Assembly (NCBI GenBank): GCA_010015745.1
Contig: ML978196.1
Location: 62,001 to 126,000 of the forward strand
Origin: Setomelanomma holmii
Taxonomy: Eukaryota; Ascomycota; Dothideomycetes; Pleosporales; Phaeosphaeriaceae
DNA length: 64,000 bases
Direction: 5' to 3'
Part shown: one piece after another, positions 10,395-19,550 of the stretch
Position numbering within the stretch: the stretch's first letter is position 1
Layout of the letters: every line of letters starts with the position of its first letter
The notes under the pieces: model-generated
The model's input: only the letters and a program-made list of their open reading frames with translations
What the model was told of the DNA's origin: nothing
Database searches by the model: none
Program-made: the position numbers and the translations under genes

Positions 10395-12158
10395 ATGGCT
10401 ATCCTCATGCACACCAGCAAACCGAAAATCCTCATACCGGAGAAAGTCTCGCCGGATGGCTTAGCGCTTCTCAAAGACCAATTCGAGGTTGATGAGAAGA
10501 AGGATTTGAGTCCTGAAGAGTTGAAGAGCATCATTGGCCAATATGAGGCTCTGATTGTACGGTCGGAAACCAAAGTAACCGCAGAACTACTGGAAGCGGC
10601 CAAGAAATTGAAGGTTGTTGCTCGTGCTGGCGTTGGCGTCGACAATGTGGATGTTCAGAGTGCGACAACTCATGGCATCATTGTTGTGAACTCTCCTTCG
10701 GGGAACATCAATGCAGCCGCGGAGCACACGATTGCTTTGATGATGGCCGTGGCTCGCAATATCGGCGACGCAGCGCAGAGTATCAAGGCTGGGAAGTGGG
10801 AGCGGAGTCGACTGGTGGGTGTAGAAGCAAAGGGCAAGACCCTCGCAATCGTCGGCTTGGGCAAGGTTGGCCTTACAGTAGCACGAATTGCAAATGGCCT
10901 CGGTATGCGCCTCGTAGCCTACGACCCGTACGCAAACCCGAACCTGGCTGCAGCTGCATCAGTCACTCTCCGACCAAGCCTCGCAGAGTTACTCAAGGAA
11001 GCAGACTTCCTCACACTTCACACTCCGCTGATTGCATCGACTAAAGGCATGATTGGCAAGGCGGAGCTGGCGACCATGAAGCCGACCGCGAGGATATTGA
11101 ATGTGGCGAGAGGTGGTATGATCGACGAGGACGCGCTTGTAGAAGCGTTGGATGCTGGTACCATTGCCGGCGCCGGCGTCGATGTGTTCACGTCAGAGCC
11201 ACCGCAGCCTGACTCCTCAGCAAGCCGTCTCATTACCCACACTAAGGTCGTCGCGACTCCTCATCTAGGCGCGTCCACCCGAGAGGCGCAAGAGAACGTC
11301 TCGATCGATGTTTGCGAACAGGTTGTGTCCATCCTCTCAGGCGAACTACCTCGGTCGGCTGTCAACGCACCAATCATCCTGCCAGAAGAATACCGAACAC
11401 TACAACCATTCGTCAGTCTCGTTGAGAAGATGGGCTCATTATATACACAGCATTACTCCTCGGTCAAACTCGACTCTTTCCGGACAACCTTTGACATCAT
11501 CTACGAAGGCAAGCTCGCCAACATCAACACCACGAAACCACTCTTTGCTGCACTTGTGAAAGGTCTCCTGACACCGATCACTTCCAGTGATGGCCTCAAC
11601 ATCAACATTGTCAATGCTGAGCTCCTGGCGAAGGAGCGTGGCATCCTCATCAACGAGCAGCGCTCCCGAGAGAACGTCGATGACAAGCCTTACTCTTCAT
11701 TCATCACTCTACGCGCCCGTGCCACTCGCTCAGTCTCACACGCTCGATCCTCGAACTCACGCGCCAACTCGCCCTCTGCATCACGCAGTCTCAAACCCCA
11801 AGATCACGAAGATCAAATCATCCAAGGCTTCGTATCCGGCAACAAGCCCTTTATCAGCCGGCTAGACAAGTTCAAGGGCGAATTCGTACCGCGAGGCACA
11901 CTGCTGATTTGCAGGAATTTCGACTCCTGCGGGAAGATTGGGTTCGTGGGTAATCTGCTGGGCAAGGCTGATGTCAACATCAATTACATGATCGTTGCGC
12001 CGCTTGATGAAGAAGTCGAGGAGAGGCAGAACGGCGAGGGCAAGGCCAGTAACGAGGCGCTAATGATTCTGGGTGTCGATAAGCCAGTGGGCGAGGATGT
12101 GCAGAAGGCTTTAATTGGTCCAGAGGGCGTGCTGGAAGCCAGTGTGGTGAACTTCTAG
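10395..12158 (+). CDS. serA: D-3-phosphoglycerate dehydrogenase (serine biosynthesis)
   Basis: Oxidises 3-phosphoglycerate to 3-phosphohydroxypyruvate with NAD, the first step of the phosphorylated serine pathway. It is a single exon of 587 aa. The N-terminal part of the split substrate domain starts KPKILIPEKVSPDGL. The Rossmann nucleotide loop is AIVGLGKVGLTVAR (GxGxxG). The D-2-hydroxyacid dehydrogenase signatures are LNVARGGMIDEDALVEALD and VATPHLGASTREAQ (catalytic His). The C-terminal ~250 residues correspond to the allosteric substrate-binding region and an ACT-like domain (DSCGKIGFVGNLLGKADVN, NYMIVAPL). A Ser/Arg-rich segment near residues 440-470 interrupts the region before the ACT domain. 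No intron is needed. Confidence 0.96.
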   Translation: MAILMHTSKPKILIPEKVSPDGLALLKDQFEVDEKKDLSPEELKSIIGQYEALIVRSETKVTAELLEAAKKLKVVARAGVGVDNVDVQSATTHGIIVVNSPSGNINAAAEHTIALMMAVARNIGDAAQSIKAGKWERSRLVGVEAKGKTLAIVGLGKVGLTVARIANGLGMRLVAYDPYANPNLAAAASVTLRPSLAELLKEADFLTLHTPLIASTKGMIGKAELATMKPTARILNVARGGMIDEDALVEALDAGTIAGAGVDVFTSEPPQPDSSASRLITHTKVVATPHLGASTREAQENVSIDVCEQVVSILSGELPRSAVNAPIILPEEYRTLQPFVSLVEKMGSLYTQHYSSVKLDSFRTTFDIIYEGKLANINTTKPLFAALVKGLLTPITSSDGLNINIVNAELLAKERGILINEQRSRENVDDKPYSSFITLRARATRSVSHARSSNSRANSPSASRSLKPQDHEDQIIQGFVSGNKPFISRLDKFKGEFVPRGTLLICRNFDSCGKIGFVGNLLGKADVNINYMIVAPLDEEVEERQNGEGKASNEALMILGVDKPVGEDVQKALIGPEGVLEASVVNF

Positions 12159-12604
12159 CCTAGAGGAGGAGCATAACTTGGATAATGCCAAGAGCTCGAG
12201 GCTCCATTGATGCGCTTCATACTCAACGATGTCGAGCGTTGAGGGGATGCATAGGTTCCCATTGGCTAGGTAGAGCAGCTCTAGTACGGTAGTACGACAT
12301 GATCGAGCAAACCAACGTGGGTTACCTCTCGCTCATGCAATCCATTGCTCACAGCTCGATCAAGTGCAATGTTCCTTGTCTCGCAAGCCAATGATCCGGC
12401 CTGTTTGTTGTTGATAAGCGTGGCGATAGCGATAGCCAAGACTCTCGTTCGTGAACAGGACGAACCCTGCACCCAGCAGGCCATATAAAGCACGATAGCT
12501 TGCCATTAATCCTTCCACATTCGAGCAGTCGAGCACTTACCTTCTAGCACTTACACGCAGCTTATCAGGTCAAACACCATCCTCGAACCACATCAGCACG
12601 CAAT
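12159..12604. other. Intergenic spacer
   Basis: No gene is supported between the serA-type gene and the FMP52-like gene. It presumably carries the promoter of the latter. Confidence 0.4.
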
Positions 12605-13337
12605 ATGGCCACTGCAGTACTCGCCGGAAGCACCGGGCAAGTCGCACGTCTCTCAACTTCACTCTACTTACCTCTTCTAATCAAACCAGGGCTCTCTGAT
12701 CCTAGCCAACCTCTTCGCCCACCCCTCCTTCTCCGCCGTCTACGCTTACACCCGCCGCGACCTCCCCAACCCCACCGCATCCACCAAGCTCAACAGCATC
12801 GTCTCCGCCGACACCACAAGATGGGGCTCGCTCTTCCCCCGCGAACTAGCGCCCAAGATCATGTTCTCTGGCCTAGGCACCACCAAAGCCGGCGCAGGCA
12901 GTCTCGAAAACCAGCGCAAGATCGACTACGATCTGAACCTCGAGCTCGCCAAAGCAGCCAAGGACGCGGGCGTGGACACGTATGTGCTGATCAGCTCAGC
13001 GGGCGCGAATTCGAAAGCCATGTTTGCGTATCCCAAGATGAAGGGCGAGTTGGAAGATGCGGTGCGCGCGCTGGGGTTCAAGCATACGGTTTTGTTAAGG
13101 CCGGGGTTCATTGCGGGAGAGAGGACGAGTCGCGAGACGGCGCTGGCGGAGAATGCGTTGAAGTGGGTGGCCAAGGGGTTAGGGGGTTTGAGTAATGCGC
13201 TCAAAGATCCGTGGGCGCAGGATGGGGAGTTGATTGCCAAGGCTGCGGTCGCGGCGGGAGTGAAGTGTCTCGAGGGGAGGGAGGGGGGCGTTTGGGAGGT
13301 TGGCCAGGGAGAGATTGTTAAGCTGGGTAGGCAGTAG
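12605..13337 (+). CDS. FMP52: FMP52-like NAD(P)-binding protein
   Basis: Short-chain/NmrA-like NAD(P)-binding protein of 227 aa, from exons 12605-12640 and 12690-13337 with a 49-bp intron. The N-terminal nucleotide loop AVLAGSTGQ|GS spans the splice junction. Further matches to the FMP52 / HTATIP2 group are the VYAYTRRDLP strand, FSGLGTTKAGAGS, the active-site-like region YVLISSAGANSKAMFAYPKMKGELE (Ser and Tyr-xxx-Lys positions), and LRPGFIAGERTSRE. Yeast Fmp52 is a mitochondrial outer-membrane protein of unknown exact role, so localisation here is by family only. The start codon lies directly before the Rossmann strand, as is usual for the family. Confidence 0.85.
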
Positions 13338-14323
13338 GCAGTATGCTTAAGAGTTCGGGTTGGGGAAGTGGAACAGTGTCGAGTAATGATACCCATGTTT
13401 TTGTGCTCGTAATGCTGTATATTTGCTCCGAAGCGCACATCTCCTAGCCTTGATGGCTCCAGAAGCTATTCATACATCACACTTGTTATTCAAGGCAATT
13501 TGGTCTTACTTGAAGCGCACGCATCTGGTGTCTGGACATACGCAGCATTTCCCTGTGGATTATAGCGTGACAGCCAATTAGATCTGCGCCAATTCGAAAA
13601 TGCTAGGAAAATGACCAATCATAGCTCCCTCTAACGTCCCACGCTCTTTTTGTGCTACCACAGCCTCACGGCAGCATCGTCAATCTCTACTAGTCATTCT
13701 CGAATCTTTGGTTTCCATTGCATCGAGCGGCGCACCCATCTCGCACCACCCTCGCATCACGCTCAGCGATGCACCTCGCTTGGTAATGCCGGTCGGCAGC
13801 TGCCGACAAATCCTTCGAACATCACACCACAGTCTCGCGACTCAACGCTGAGCCACGCAAAACAGTTGGCCAGATTTTCCTTCACGTCCTAAAGCACCAC
13901 TAGCCCTGCCTAATACGGCAACAACTTTCTTATGCAATTCTGGGTGTCAGCTCACACACCAGCCTAGTTTTCGTGATCCCGCTTGGGAGGTTGTATACTC
14001 ATCCGAGAATGAGTCGGGTCCAGTGCTGCGACATCTCAGGTGATGCGCTGGTGGTGCGATACTTCGCGCACATGCGGGAAACATTCGTGATGGTTTGTAT
14101 TCGTGCTTCGTATATATGATCTGCCAGTATCGCTGGCTGTGAATAGTATCACTCCACTTAGTCATCACTTCGGTACAACAACATCTCATCTACACATTCC
14201 ATATACAGTATAGAAGACCAAAGGTCCAATCTCCAATCATCGACGATCTCACGATTGTACAACAACATCATCACCACTTCGAATTATTGCATTTGAGGAA
14301 GAAAGCATACACACATATCCAAA
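13338..14323. other. Intergenic region of about 1 kb
   Basis: Only short ORFs without domains (for example 13650-13892 +) are visible. I see no RNA gene and no repeat. Confidence 0.45.
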
Positions 14324-14605
14324 ATGCCATCAGCAACACCAATCCGCACCATGATCCGCACCGCCGCACGCTCAATGGTCGAACCACATCCCTTTGCGCG
14401 AAACCCCGTTAGCATGGCACCGCACGCATGGCGAGTCGGTGATTTGGGCAGAAAATTTATGAGGACGAGCGCAGTGTACGTCTTCCACTGAGCCCCATCC
14501 CACGGAACACTTGCTAACCTGTTCCTTCACAGCTTCGTACCCTTCTACGCCGTCATTCTCGGATGGCCGTTGGGCGCGGCGGCGTTGTATAATGGCCGCA
14601 TGTGA
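14324..14605 (+). CDS. Small predicted mitochondrial membrane protein with readthrough-type stop
   Basis: A 74-aa product from exons 14324-14475 and 14533-14605, with a 57-bp GT..AG intron. The N terminus is rich in Arg/Thr/Ala (IRTMIRTAARSMVEP) and looks like a mitochondrial presequence. A single hydrophobic segment follows (AVFVPFYAVILGWPLGAAAL). I do not recognise the family. The ORF ends GRM-TGA, and the next codon is CTA, so the stop context is TGA CTA. The same frame then continues for 36 codons (see next entry). If read through, the protein would be 111 residues with a charged helical tail after the membrane segment. Confidence 0.7.
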
Positions 14606-14716
14606 CTATATCTCGCGGAGCAGGAGAGGAATAGGCAGGTTGAGCATAAGAAGCATGAGGAGTTGGATGGGGAGGAGATTGCGGATTTGATTTTGAATAT
14701 GCGGTGGGATGATTAG
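14606..14716 (+). other. In-frame charged C-terminal extension after TGA CTA
   Basis: The 36 codons following the TGA at 14603-14605 read LYLAEQERNRQVEHKKHEEL, then DGEEIADLILNMRWDD, and end at TAG 14714-14716. Composition (Glu/Lys/His-rich, helical, one clear acidic block) looks like real protein rather than random sequence. Candidate introns that would remove the TGA (GTGACT to nearby AG) would be only 22-37 nt long, shorter than any other intron in the window. Readthrough or a recent nonsense mutation are the two main explanations. Confidence 0.6.
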
Positions 14717-15009
14717 GTTCGTCTCTGGGTTTGAGTTCGATGCATTAACTAGCGTTTCTCCTGGGAAGAGCATTGCAGCCTAAGGGCTTATAAGATACCA
14801 GTATTTGGCAATATATCTCCTTGAAGTCATTGATTGTCTGTGCTCGAACAATATGTGAAGAGAAGTGCCACCAAGAAGTTTAATGTCTGTGGCGCTGTAT
14901 TCGAGATGCTGAGTTGTTGGGCTCGATGCATTCATGCTAGAATAGCACCTTTAACGCCTCTGCTTTCAGAATCGTGCTTTACTCTCGGAAGCTTACTCCC
15001 TGACATTAT

Positions 15010-15417
15010 TCAACCGCTTCCACTTCCACCTGCCTTTGGCGCACCTCCACCGCCGCTCTGCTTCTTATCCGGCGCACCACCATTGCCTCCAACATCTGGG
15101 TCATTCGGCCTGCTGACCTTCTCGTTACCCGGACTCACATCCAACGAGTTGCCACCCTCTTCATTCTCTGCAGTCTGCTCTGCGGCTTCCGGGCTTGTCT
15201 TGTTGGGGTTGAAGGCGGCGTCTGAGCTTGCTGCTGCATCGTCGGATCCTGACTTTGAGTACTCGTTCGATTGAGGGTTCAGCGAGTCTTTGTCTTGAGA
15301 GTCCTTTGCGGCGTAGAGACGAGTGGTTGTGATGCTGAAGAAGCGTGGTGCAACGGGCGAGGGACGAGCGAAGCGTTGTAGGCGCAGGAGGGTGCGCGTC
15401 GGTTGGTAGCGAAACAT
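15010..15417 (-). CDS. Small predicted mitochondrial protein, unknown function
   Basis: A 135-aa protein in one exon. The N terminus MFRYQPTRTLLRLQRFARPS is Arg-rich without acidic residues, followed by RFFSITTTRLYAA, a typical presequence and processing region. The mature part is hydrophilic and disordered (KDSQDKDSLNPQSNEYSKSG, then NSLDVSPGNEKVSRPNDPD) and ends in a Gly/Ser-rich tail. This pattern is familiar from fungal mitochondrial hypothetical proteins, but I cannot name a function. The ATG at 15417 was chosen over an upstream non-ATG frame because it begins the presequence. A palindromic CRE (15593-15600) lies about 175 bp upstream. Confidence 0.7.
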   Translation of the reverse strand: MFRYQPTRTLLRLQRFARPSPVAPRFFSITTTRLYAAKDSQDKDSLNPQSNEYSKSGSDDAAASSDAAFNPNKTSPEAAEQTAENEEGGNSLDVSPGNEKVSRPNDPDVGGNGGAPDKKQSGGGGAPKAGGSGSG

Positions 15418-16052
15418 GGTCGTGATATTGCGTTGTTGTTGTGACGGCCTTAAGAGCGACGTGTATACAATGGTGCTATTCAATTGAAGCTGAGGGTATT
15501 CGTTTCAGGGTCTGCAAAGGTGGTCTCCCTGATGTAGTGGAGGAAGCAATGTGCTTCAAGCTGTCATTTGCGCGCCATTTCGCACGACAGGCTGACGTCA
15601 CCGGCATAGTGACTTTTGCCGAGGCCGAGCGTTGACCACGGGACTTGACATTCACCTTCAACTCCAAATGAGCATTTGCAGTCTGCAAACCTGAAGTCCA
15701 TCGAAGTCAGCCGTACGGCAAAAGCTGGTGAGACTCGAGCCTGCTGGCAGATCCTGGTGTTGTCGGATTGGCTGTCGGGGAACAAAAGCACATCTCCGAC
15801 ATCCCCTCTACCTCTGGCGTGCGTGCGACTCATACAGGCAGCCCCAACACGTTTACGATAGAAGCCTGAAGCGAAGCTACAGGCCGAGAGCGCTTATGAC
15901 TTGGCCAAGAATAGCAGGTGCATTCTGCATTTTCGATGCTGGATGACTTCCGCTGGGAAAGCCTGATAAGCACGCAACTACAAAAGGGCGTGGAGTTCAA
16001 TTTCTAATCCGTCCCCCACCCCTGCTGGTGATACATCTGCTCGGATCCGAAG
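15418..16052. other. Divergent intergenic region
   Basis: About 630 bp between the small mitochondrial gene and the leader of the MOSC gene. Apart from the CRE palindrome I see no gene. Confidence 0.45.
15593..15600. promoter_or_regulatory. CRE palindrome TGACGTCA
   Basis: Perfect 8-bp ATF/CREB-type site in the promoter region of the minus-strand mitochondrial protein gene, about 175 bp from its ATG. Fungal bZIP factors of the AtfA class bind this motif. Function is inferred. Confidence 0.35.
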
Positions 16053-16271
16053 ATGTTCAATCAACAACCTTCAGCCTTCTTCGAGAACCTGCACATATCT
16101 ACTCACCCATGGTAAGCAGCCTCGCTTGGAGTACTTTATTGCTTATCAGAAGTGCTCACGCCGTTCCGACTTGACAGGCTCAACCACGTAAGGCATCCAG
16201 GTCGCGGTCTCCGCCGAGGGCCGTCTACGCCGTTTCCTGAGTATACCATCAAGCCCTCCATCATGGTCTGA
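16053..16271 (+). CDS. Spliced upstream ORF in the leader of the MOSC gene
   Basis: A 50-codon ORF from 16053-16111 and 16178-16271. The intron is 66 bp with GTAAGC and a GACAG acceptor. It starts MFNQQPSAFFENLHISTHPW, ends PEYTIKPSIMV, and stops at TGA 16269-16271. That stop is in the same frame as the main ATG at 16299, with nine open codons between. It could be a regulatory uORF, a small protein, or a former N-terminal extension of the downstream protein. I do not recognise the peptide. Confidence 0.4.
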
Positions 16272-16298
16272 GAAACCAAAACATCCGAAACAATAAAC

Positions 16299-17972
16299 AT
16301 GGCACGTTCACGATGGGTAGCCCCTCCGCCTCCAGATCCAGATACCCTAAGAAACCCGCCACCCTTCAAGCCTTTCCCACTACTCCAGCTTCGGGCGGGT
16401 AAGGTTAAGAAATGCGGACCTTTCGAGTCTGCCATATCTAAGGTCCCGCTGATTGGCCCAATCGAGATCACGAAAGATGGTATCAAAAGTGACGAGCATG
16501 CTTATGCAGGCCATATCAGCCCAGACAAAGCACTACTCCACTATTGCACTGCGCACTACGAAGAGTGGAAGAAAGAGATACCCGCCTCGGAGCCTCTGTT
16601 CAAGCCTGGCGGATTTGGCGAGAACCTCTTCAACACGGAAGTCAATGAGAAGACGCTATGCATAGGGGATCGCATTGCCATTGGTGATGTGATCGTTGAG
16701 ATCAGCGAGCCACGCGCCCCATGCGCTAAGCTCAATCACCGTTTCGAAGTCAAAGACATGGCCAAACGCACTCAGACGCTTTTCCGAACCGGATGGCTGT
16801 ATCGCATCATCAAGCCGGGCATCGTACAAGCCGGTGATATGCTTAGGCTCCTCGAACGTCCTTACCCAGATTGGACGGTTGCGCGGGTCATGTATTATCT
16901 CTTCGTCGACACAAAGAACGCGGAGATGATGAAGCAGATCGTAGCCCTAGATCCCCTCGGCTTCGACATTAAGGACCGTTTCAAAGGGCGACTGGCGTCA
17001 GGATCCCTGGAAGACCAGAACAGACGGCTCTACGGTGGCGATGGACAGAAGATGGACTTGTGGAATGAGTACAAGATCGTCGAGAAGCGCAGAGAGACCA
17101 GCAAGGTCACAGCTTTCGTACTCGAAGCTGTGGACGACATTACCGAACCCAGCGTGGTCGAGCCCGGAGGCCATGTGCGGTTAAAGCTTGGAGGAAAGCT
17201 TGTCCGCGCGTATTCCGTGGTGGGCGGCACTTCGAATTGCTTCGAGCTGGGAATATCGCTCGATCCAAACAGCCGTGGTGGCTCGAGATACCTGCAAGAA
17301 GTGGCGAAGGTTGGCGATATCCTTACTGTTGGGCGCATCACCACGAGCTTCCCTCTGGTGAAAGACGCAGAACAGCACATCATCATTTCTGCAGGAATTG
17401 GCATCACGGCGTTCACAGCAGCGCTCGACTTCCTCCGAAACACTGGGCAGAACTTTCACCTACACTACGCACATGCAGGGGAACTGCCCTTCGCATCCCG
17501 TATCGATGCTCTCGGCACAAGCGCTACAATCTACAACAAATCTCTTGGGCAACGACTGGACATGAACAGCATCATGTTCAACGCGAAGGGTGGATCACAC
17601 ATCTATACATGTGGTCCTCAGCGCCTCACGGACGACGTTGTGGCAACTGCACAGAGTCATGGTTTTCCCCAATCATCAGTCCATCTCGAGCAATTCACGG
17701 TCACAACATCGGGCGACCCGTTCACGGTCGAGCTCAGAGAGAGCAAAAAGACAATCGAGGTTGGCGCCACACAGACCTTGCTAGATGCGTTGAAGGCAGT
17801 CGGTATGGATATTGATAGTTCTTGTGAGGTTGGCAATTGTGGGACGTGTAAAGTAGACGTGTGCCATGGGAGAGTGGATCACAAGGGAACCGGGCTGCTG
17901 GAGAGTGAGAGGGGTGAAGGGATGCTGAGTTGTGTGAGCCGTGGGATAGGGAAGATTGTACTGGATCTGTAG
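16299..17972 (+). CDS. MOSC domain / ferredoxin reductase / 2Fe-2S fusion oxidoreductase
   Basis: A 557-aa single-exon protein. Residues ~30-190 form a MOSC domain like bacterial YiiM (KPGGFGENLFN, RIAIGDVIVEISEPRAPCAK with a candidate Mo-binding Cys). A YiiM-type three-helix segment (RPYPDWTVARVMYYL) follows. Residues ~260-450 form a ferredoxin-NAD(P)H reductase module (GHVRLKLGGKLVRAYSVVGG for flavin; IIISAGIGITAFTAALDFL for NAD; HIYTCGPQRL). The last ~85 residues are a plant-type 2Fe-2S ferredoxin (CEVGNCGTCKVDVC and LSC). This MOSC-reductase-ferredoxin order resembles phthalate dioxygenase reductase-like fusions. The substrate is unknown. All three electron-transfer parts appear intact. 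The start is the first ATG after the in-frame TGA at 16269. Confidence 0.9.
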   Translation: MARSRWVAPPPPDPDTLRNPPPFKPFPLLQLRAGKVKKCGPFESAISKVPLIGPIEITKDGIKSDEHAYAGHISPDKALLHYCTAHYEEWKKEIPASEPLFKPGGFGENLFNTEVNEKTLCIGDRIAIGDVIVEISEPRAPCAKLNHRFEVKDMAKRTQTLFRTGWLYRIIKPGIVQAGDMLRLLERPYPDWTVARVMYYLFVDTKNAEMMKQIVALDPLGFDIKDRFKGRLASGSLEDQNRRLYGGDGQKMDLWNEYKIVEKRRETSKVTAFVLEAVDDITEPSVVEPGGHVRLKLGGKLVRAYSVVGGTSNCFELGISLDPNSRGGSRYLQEVAKVGDILTVGRITTSFPLVKDAEQHIIISAGIGITAFTAALDFLRNTGQNFHLHYAHAGELPFASRIDALGTSATIYNKSLGQRLDMNSIMFNAKGGSHIYTCGPQRLTDDVVATAQSHGFPQSSVHLEQFTVTTSGDPFTVELRESKKTIEVGATQTLLDALKAVGMDIDSSCEVGNCGTCKVDVCHGRVDHKGTGLLESERGEGMLSCVSRGIGKIVLDL

Positions 17973-18098
17973 ATATGAACAGACCTTGAAGCCACCACAA
18001 TATGGTTACCATCTTAAATTTCATGGGATCAGACCAGGGTTCACCACCCGAACTTGGTGTGGTCAATCGGATGCTGGATACTTCGTACCTATTGTGCA

Positions 18099-18106
18099 TG
18101 ACGTCA
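18099..18106. promoter_or_regulatory. CRE palindrome TGACGTCA
   Basis: Perfect 8-bp CRE about 140 bp upstream of the small mitochondrial gene at 18248. This is the same arrangement as at 15593 for the other small mitochondrial gene. Confidence 0.35.
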
Positions 18107-18247
18107 CAAGAATTGATGAAGTCCAAGCTCCAAATACACAACAACCCACCGTTCATACCTCACGCAACCATCCTATAGAGCCTCAGACCAACGGAGCCCT
18201 CACCTTCAAGAAATCTGCCTACATACCACATCCCCACAACAACAACA

Positions 18248-18550
18248 ATGCCTCCCCGCACCCTCCTCAGCTCCTTCCGTCTTTCCACCCCCATCGCCCG
18301 CCGCACCTTCGCAACAACACCACGCATGCGCATCAAAGAAGATGCCGACCGCACACCCGAGCAAGTGGAGAAGGCGAAGCAAGACCAACTGAAGGAGCAG
18401 CAACAGGGCAAGGGACGATGGCGCGAGGACCTGGCAAGCCATGGCGAGAGCAATATTGCAGCGGATAAGGAGAAGGTGGGGGACCATGATAAGCATATGG
18501 AAGAGTTGCAGAAGGAGGGGGCAAAGAAGGGGGAGAAGGGGGAGCTATAG
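18248..18550 (+). CDS. Small predicted mitochondrial protein, charged helical
   Basis: A 100-aa single-exon protein. The N terminus MPPRTLLSSFRLSTPIARRT, then FATTPRM, is a textbook mitochondrial presequence with a likely cleavage near the Phe-Ala-Thr. The mature part is very hydrophilic and mostly helical (EDADRTPEQVEKAKQDQLKE, then ESNIAADKEKVGDHDKHMEE). Proteins with this layout are conserved across filamentous ascomycetes as mitochondrial hypothetical proteins. I assign no function. Confidence 0.75.
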   Translation: MPPRTLLSSFRLSTPIARRTFATTPRMRIKEDADRTPEQVEKAKQDQLKEQQQGKGRWREDLASHGESNIAADKEKVGDHDKHMEELQKEGAKKGEKGEL

Positions 18551-19550
18551 ATGGTCGAGGGACATATGCGGAGGGGTGAGAGGAGGGGATAATTGTGTGG
18601 TGCTGGAGACATGTTTGGGTTGCGAGTCTGCACCGCTGCCGTATGAGACGACCCTTCATCGCTGCCAATTCGACACGAAACATCACGAACAGTTTTACGA
18701 AAGTCCTTCAGCTGCACAGTACATAGCGAGTCGTTGCTGGAATTTGGAAGCGGAACCTTTGTACATACTGCCTTCAATTGCATATCAGAGGAAGTGGTAG
18801 GAGCGGTCCAAATTGTGAGGGCATGTCCCATGAACCCAACAAGAGCCTCCCCACGCATTTATTTGAGCGCTTTGGTACGTTTAACACTTCTTGTGAATCT
18901 GGCAAGCTCTTGCTACATATGACAAGGAGTAACGAGCAAAGCACGCAAAGCACGCAAAGCACGCAAAGCACGCAAAGCACGCAAAGCACGCAAAGCACGC
19001 AAAGCACGCAAAGCACGCAAAGCACGCAAAGCACGCAAAGCACGCAGGCGCAGATTGTGTCTTTCGTCCGGTTCGACAGCCCGGCAACATCGACATCCTG
19101 ACAACGTCATCATCTCGCACGAACGATGTGCTTTCGCTTGCGGTTCATGAATATGTTCTGGATGCATAAGTGCATATTAGCCTTTGGTGACTTCCAATTC
19201 GGGTTGGTGCTTCTGACTCCCCGCAGCTTAGATCGCCAAGAATGACTTGCATCTTCTAATGCGAGATCTCTCCTTGACATCCCTATGATTGCTTCTTTCA
19301 TTACGCTGTCACTTCGAGGCGTCAACGGCCCACACTAGAATGCCTCCTACCTCACCATAAGTTGCATCACGGTGAAGTATGCACACCTCACAGAAGGAGG
19401 GCGTGGGAAGCGCCAGCACGGAAATTGCATCCGCAACTTTATATCTGGCCAATCACAACCGTAGAGTAGACTGAATATTCCGATATATTTCCTTGCTCCG
19501 AATCCGACCCTTGTCTCGTTTGCGCTGTCGTCAACAGGCACTCTGTTGAT
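18551..19550. other. Gene-poor region with minisatellite
   Basis: A 1-kb stretch without a supported gene. Its main content is the 9-bp tandem repeat at 18936-19043 (separate entry). The long repeat-encoded frames in both directions are artefacts of that repeat. Confidence 0.6.
18936..19043. repeat. 9-bp minisatellite, 12 copies
   Basis: Unit gcaaagcac repeated 12 times without a mismatch, followed by a partial gca. Because the unit is three codons long, all frames stay open (Ser-Thr-Gln on one frame of the plus strand). Perfect copies suggest recent expansion, and length variation between strains is likely. Confidence 0.97.

Noticed and set aside
18774..19167. Long repeat-encoded ORFs (STQ, CFA and RAL repeats) on both strands
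   Set aside because: They arise purely from the 9-bp minisatellite, which cannot create a stop in any frame.
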